In this document: piece after piece, positions 4,924 through 5,713 of the stretch
Layout of the letters: each line of letters starts with the position of its first letter
How positions within the stretch are numbered: the first letter of the stretch is position 1
Origin: Acidimicrobiia bacterium
GTDB lineage: Bacteria; Actinomycetota; Acidimicrobiia; Acidimicrobiales; SZUA-35
DNA: 5,713 nucleotides
Assembly: GCA_029857855.1 (NCBI GenBank)
Contig: JAOUGG010000216.1
Span: forward strand, 1 to 5,713
Direction of reading: 5' to 3'
Notes under the pieces: generated by a model
Database searches by the model: none
What the model saw: the letters and a program-made list of their open reading frames with translations, nothing else
What the model was told of the DNA's origin: nothing
Made by a program: the position numbers and the translations under genes

Positions 4924-5713
4924 CGAGGAGAGTAGCGGCGGGCTCGCTCGGGCTCGCCGTGCTGTTGATGATGTCCGCCTGTTCGGACAACGGGAACGCC
5001 GTGGCGGAGCCGGACAGCGTAGGAACAGTGAGCGATCCGCCTGCCGTCGCCGCGGATTCGGCATCAGCCGGCGACGACGCGGCGCCGGTCTCCGGATCGT
5101 CGTCAACCGAGGTTCTGTCGGCCGCCGAAGCGTCGGCGGCCGCTGCCGCGGCCAACGCCGGACAGCAGGTCGGGGGCGAGGAGTTCGGTTTGACCATGGA
5201 GCAGTTGGCGGAACGGAGTGATGCGGTGGAGGAATCCATCGGCGTGTGCATGGCGGAAGCCGGCTTCGAGTACGTTCCGGTCGACTTCGGCGAGATCAGG
5301 CGGGCGATGACCAGCGACAAGTCTGCTCCGGGGCTCTCGAACGCCGAGTTCGTCGAGCAGTACGGCTTCGGTATCACCACACAGTTCGACAAGCCGATGG
5401 TCGAGCTGAGCCTGGGTGAGCAGAACCGGCGGATCGTCGACAACCTCGGGGACGCAGACCGGGTGGCCTATCTGAGAACCCTCTACGGTGAGAACACCGA
5501 CGCCACCTATGCCGCCGGCCTCGAGACTGAAAACCTGTCCCGCACCGGCGGCTGCACCCGGACCGCCCTCACGGAGCACTTCAGGCCCGAGGAACTGAGC
5601 GCGTCGTACTTCAACCCCGGCGACGCCCTGATCGAGACCGATTCCCGGGCACAAGAGGCCATCGCCGCCTGGTACGACTGTATGGTCGAGGGTGGCATCG
5701 ACGCCTATCAGCC
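4920..5713 (+). CDS. Cysteine-containing lipoprotein of unknown function (runs off the right edge)
   Basis: The frame stays open for 264 codons and no stop is reached. The N-terminus is a lipoprotein signal: basic MTRR, hydrophobic core 9-18, and lipobox MSAC with Cys 21, so it should be tethered to the outer face of the membrane. Residues 22-86 are a disordered linker rich in Ala, Ser, Asp and Gly, including an Ala run at 73-78. The folded part starts near 88 and contains three further cysteines: Cys 110 (GVCMAEAGFEYVP), Cys 212 (GGCT) and Cys 254 (YDCMVEGGIDAYQP). The first and last lie in matching CM.E.G...Y.P motifs. Actinobacterial lipoproteins of unknown function with this CM...G layout are familiar to me, but no role is established. 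The ATG overlaps the previous stop (ATGA) behind AAGGGG, making it part of the export operon. A substrate-capture or sensing role is inference. Confidence 0.85.
   Translation, partial: MTRRVAAGSLGLAVLLMMSACSDNGNAVAEPDSVGTVSDPPAVAADSASAGDDAAPVSGSSSTEVLSAAEASAAAAAANAGQQVGGEEFGLTMEQLAERSDAVEESIGVCMAEAGFEYVPVDFGEIRRAMTSDKSAPGLSNAEFVEQYGFGITTQFDKPMVELSLGEQNRRIVDNLGDADRVAYLRTLYGENTDATYAAGLETENLSRTGGCTRTALTEHFRPEELSASYFNPGDALIETDSRAQEAIAAWYDCMVEGGIDAYQ

Noticed and set aside
5115..5155. GCC/GCG-rich stretch as a DNA repeat or recombination site.
   Set aside because: It codes for an Ala-rich linker of the lipoprotein, with mixed synonymous codons and no regular DNA unit.
4177..5654. Minus-strand open frames (4177-5106, 4916-5443, 5103-5654) opposite the Ig-like protein and lipoprotein.
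   Set aside because: The plus-strand genes have start sites, signal sequences and coupled overlaps. The antisense frames have none of these and overlap one another.

Overview
This is a gene-dense, high-GC window of actinobacterial character. The signs are frequent GTG starts, 4-bp GTGA/ATGA gene overlaps, probable leaderless promoters, and a MacA-like adaptor carrying a peptidoglycan-binding domain. Acidimicrobiia or a related Actinomycetota lineage would fit, but that placement is inference; no phylogenetic marker is present.

The window holds two divergent ABC-transporter operons that share one short promoter region (about 2314-2406). Leftward (minus strand), in order of transcription, are: a membrane-anchored HlyD/MacA-type adaptor with an inserted peptidoglycan-binding domain (2313-1114); a MacB/LolD-type ATPase (1121-438); and the N-terminal 147 residues of a MacB/FtsX-type permease that runs off the left edge (441-1). 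Together they look like a complete tripartite-like exporter adapted to a cell without a classical outer membrane.

Rightward (plus strand) are: a possible 10-codon leader peptide (2407-2439); a NatA/DrrA-type ATPase (2436-3446); a six-helix ABC-2 permease (3443-4267); a secreted-domain protein with a signal sequence, an Ig-like/CARDB-like domain and a C-terminal membrane anchor (4264-4923); and a lipoprotein with conserved-looking cysteines that runs off the right edge (4920 onward). Every junction in this operon is a 4-bp stop/start overlap, which implies tight translational coupling and a joint function in exporting or handling something at the cell envelope. The substrate cannot be read from the sequence.

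The least ordinary part is the divergent control region. Both directions carry nearly the same -10/discriminator string (TACRATCGCGC) placed 7-8 nt before an ATG, as for leaderless mRNAs. A 6-4-6 inverted repeat lies between them. On the plus side the ATG opens a tiny ORF whose stop overlaps a GTG start of the ATPase. No RNA genes, CRISPR arrays, insertion sequences or terminators were seen, and no gene-free stretch exceeds 300 bases.
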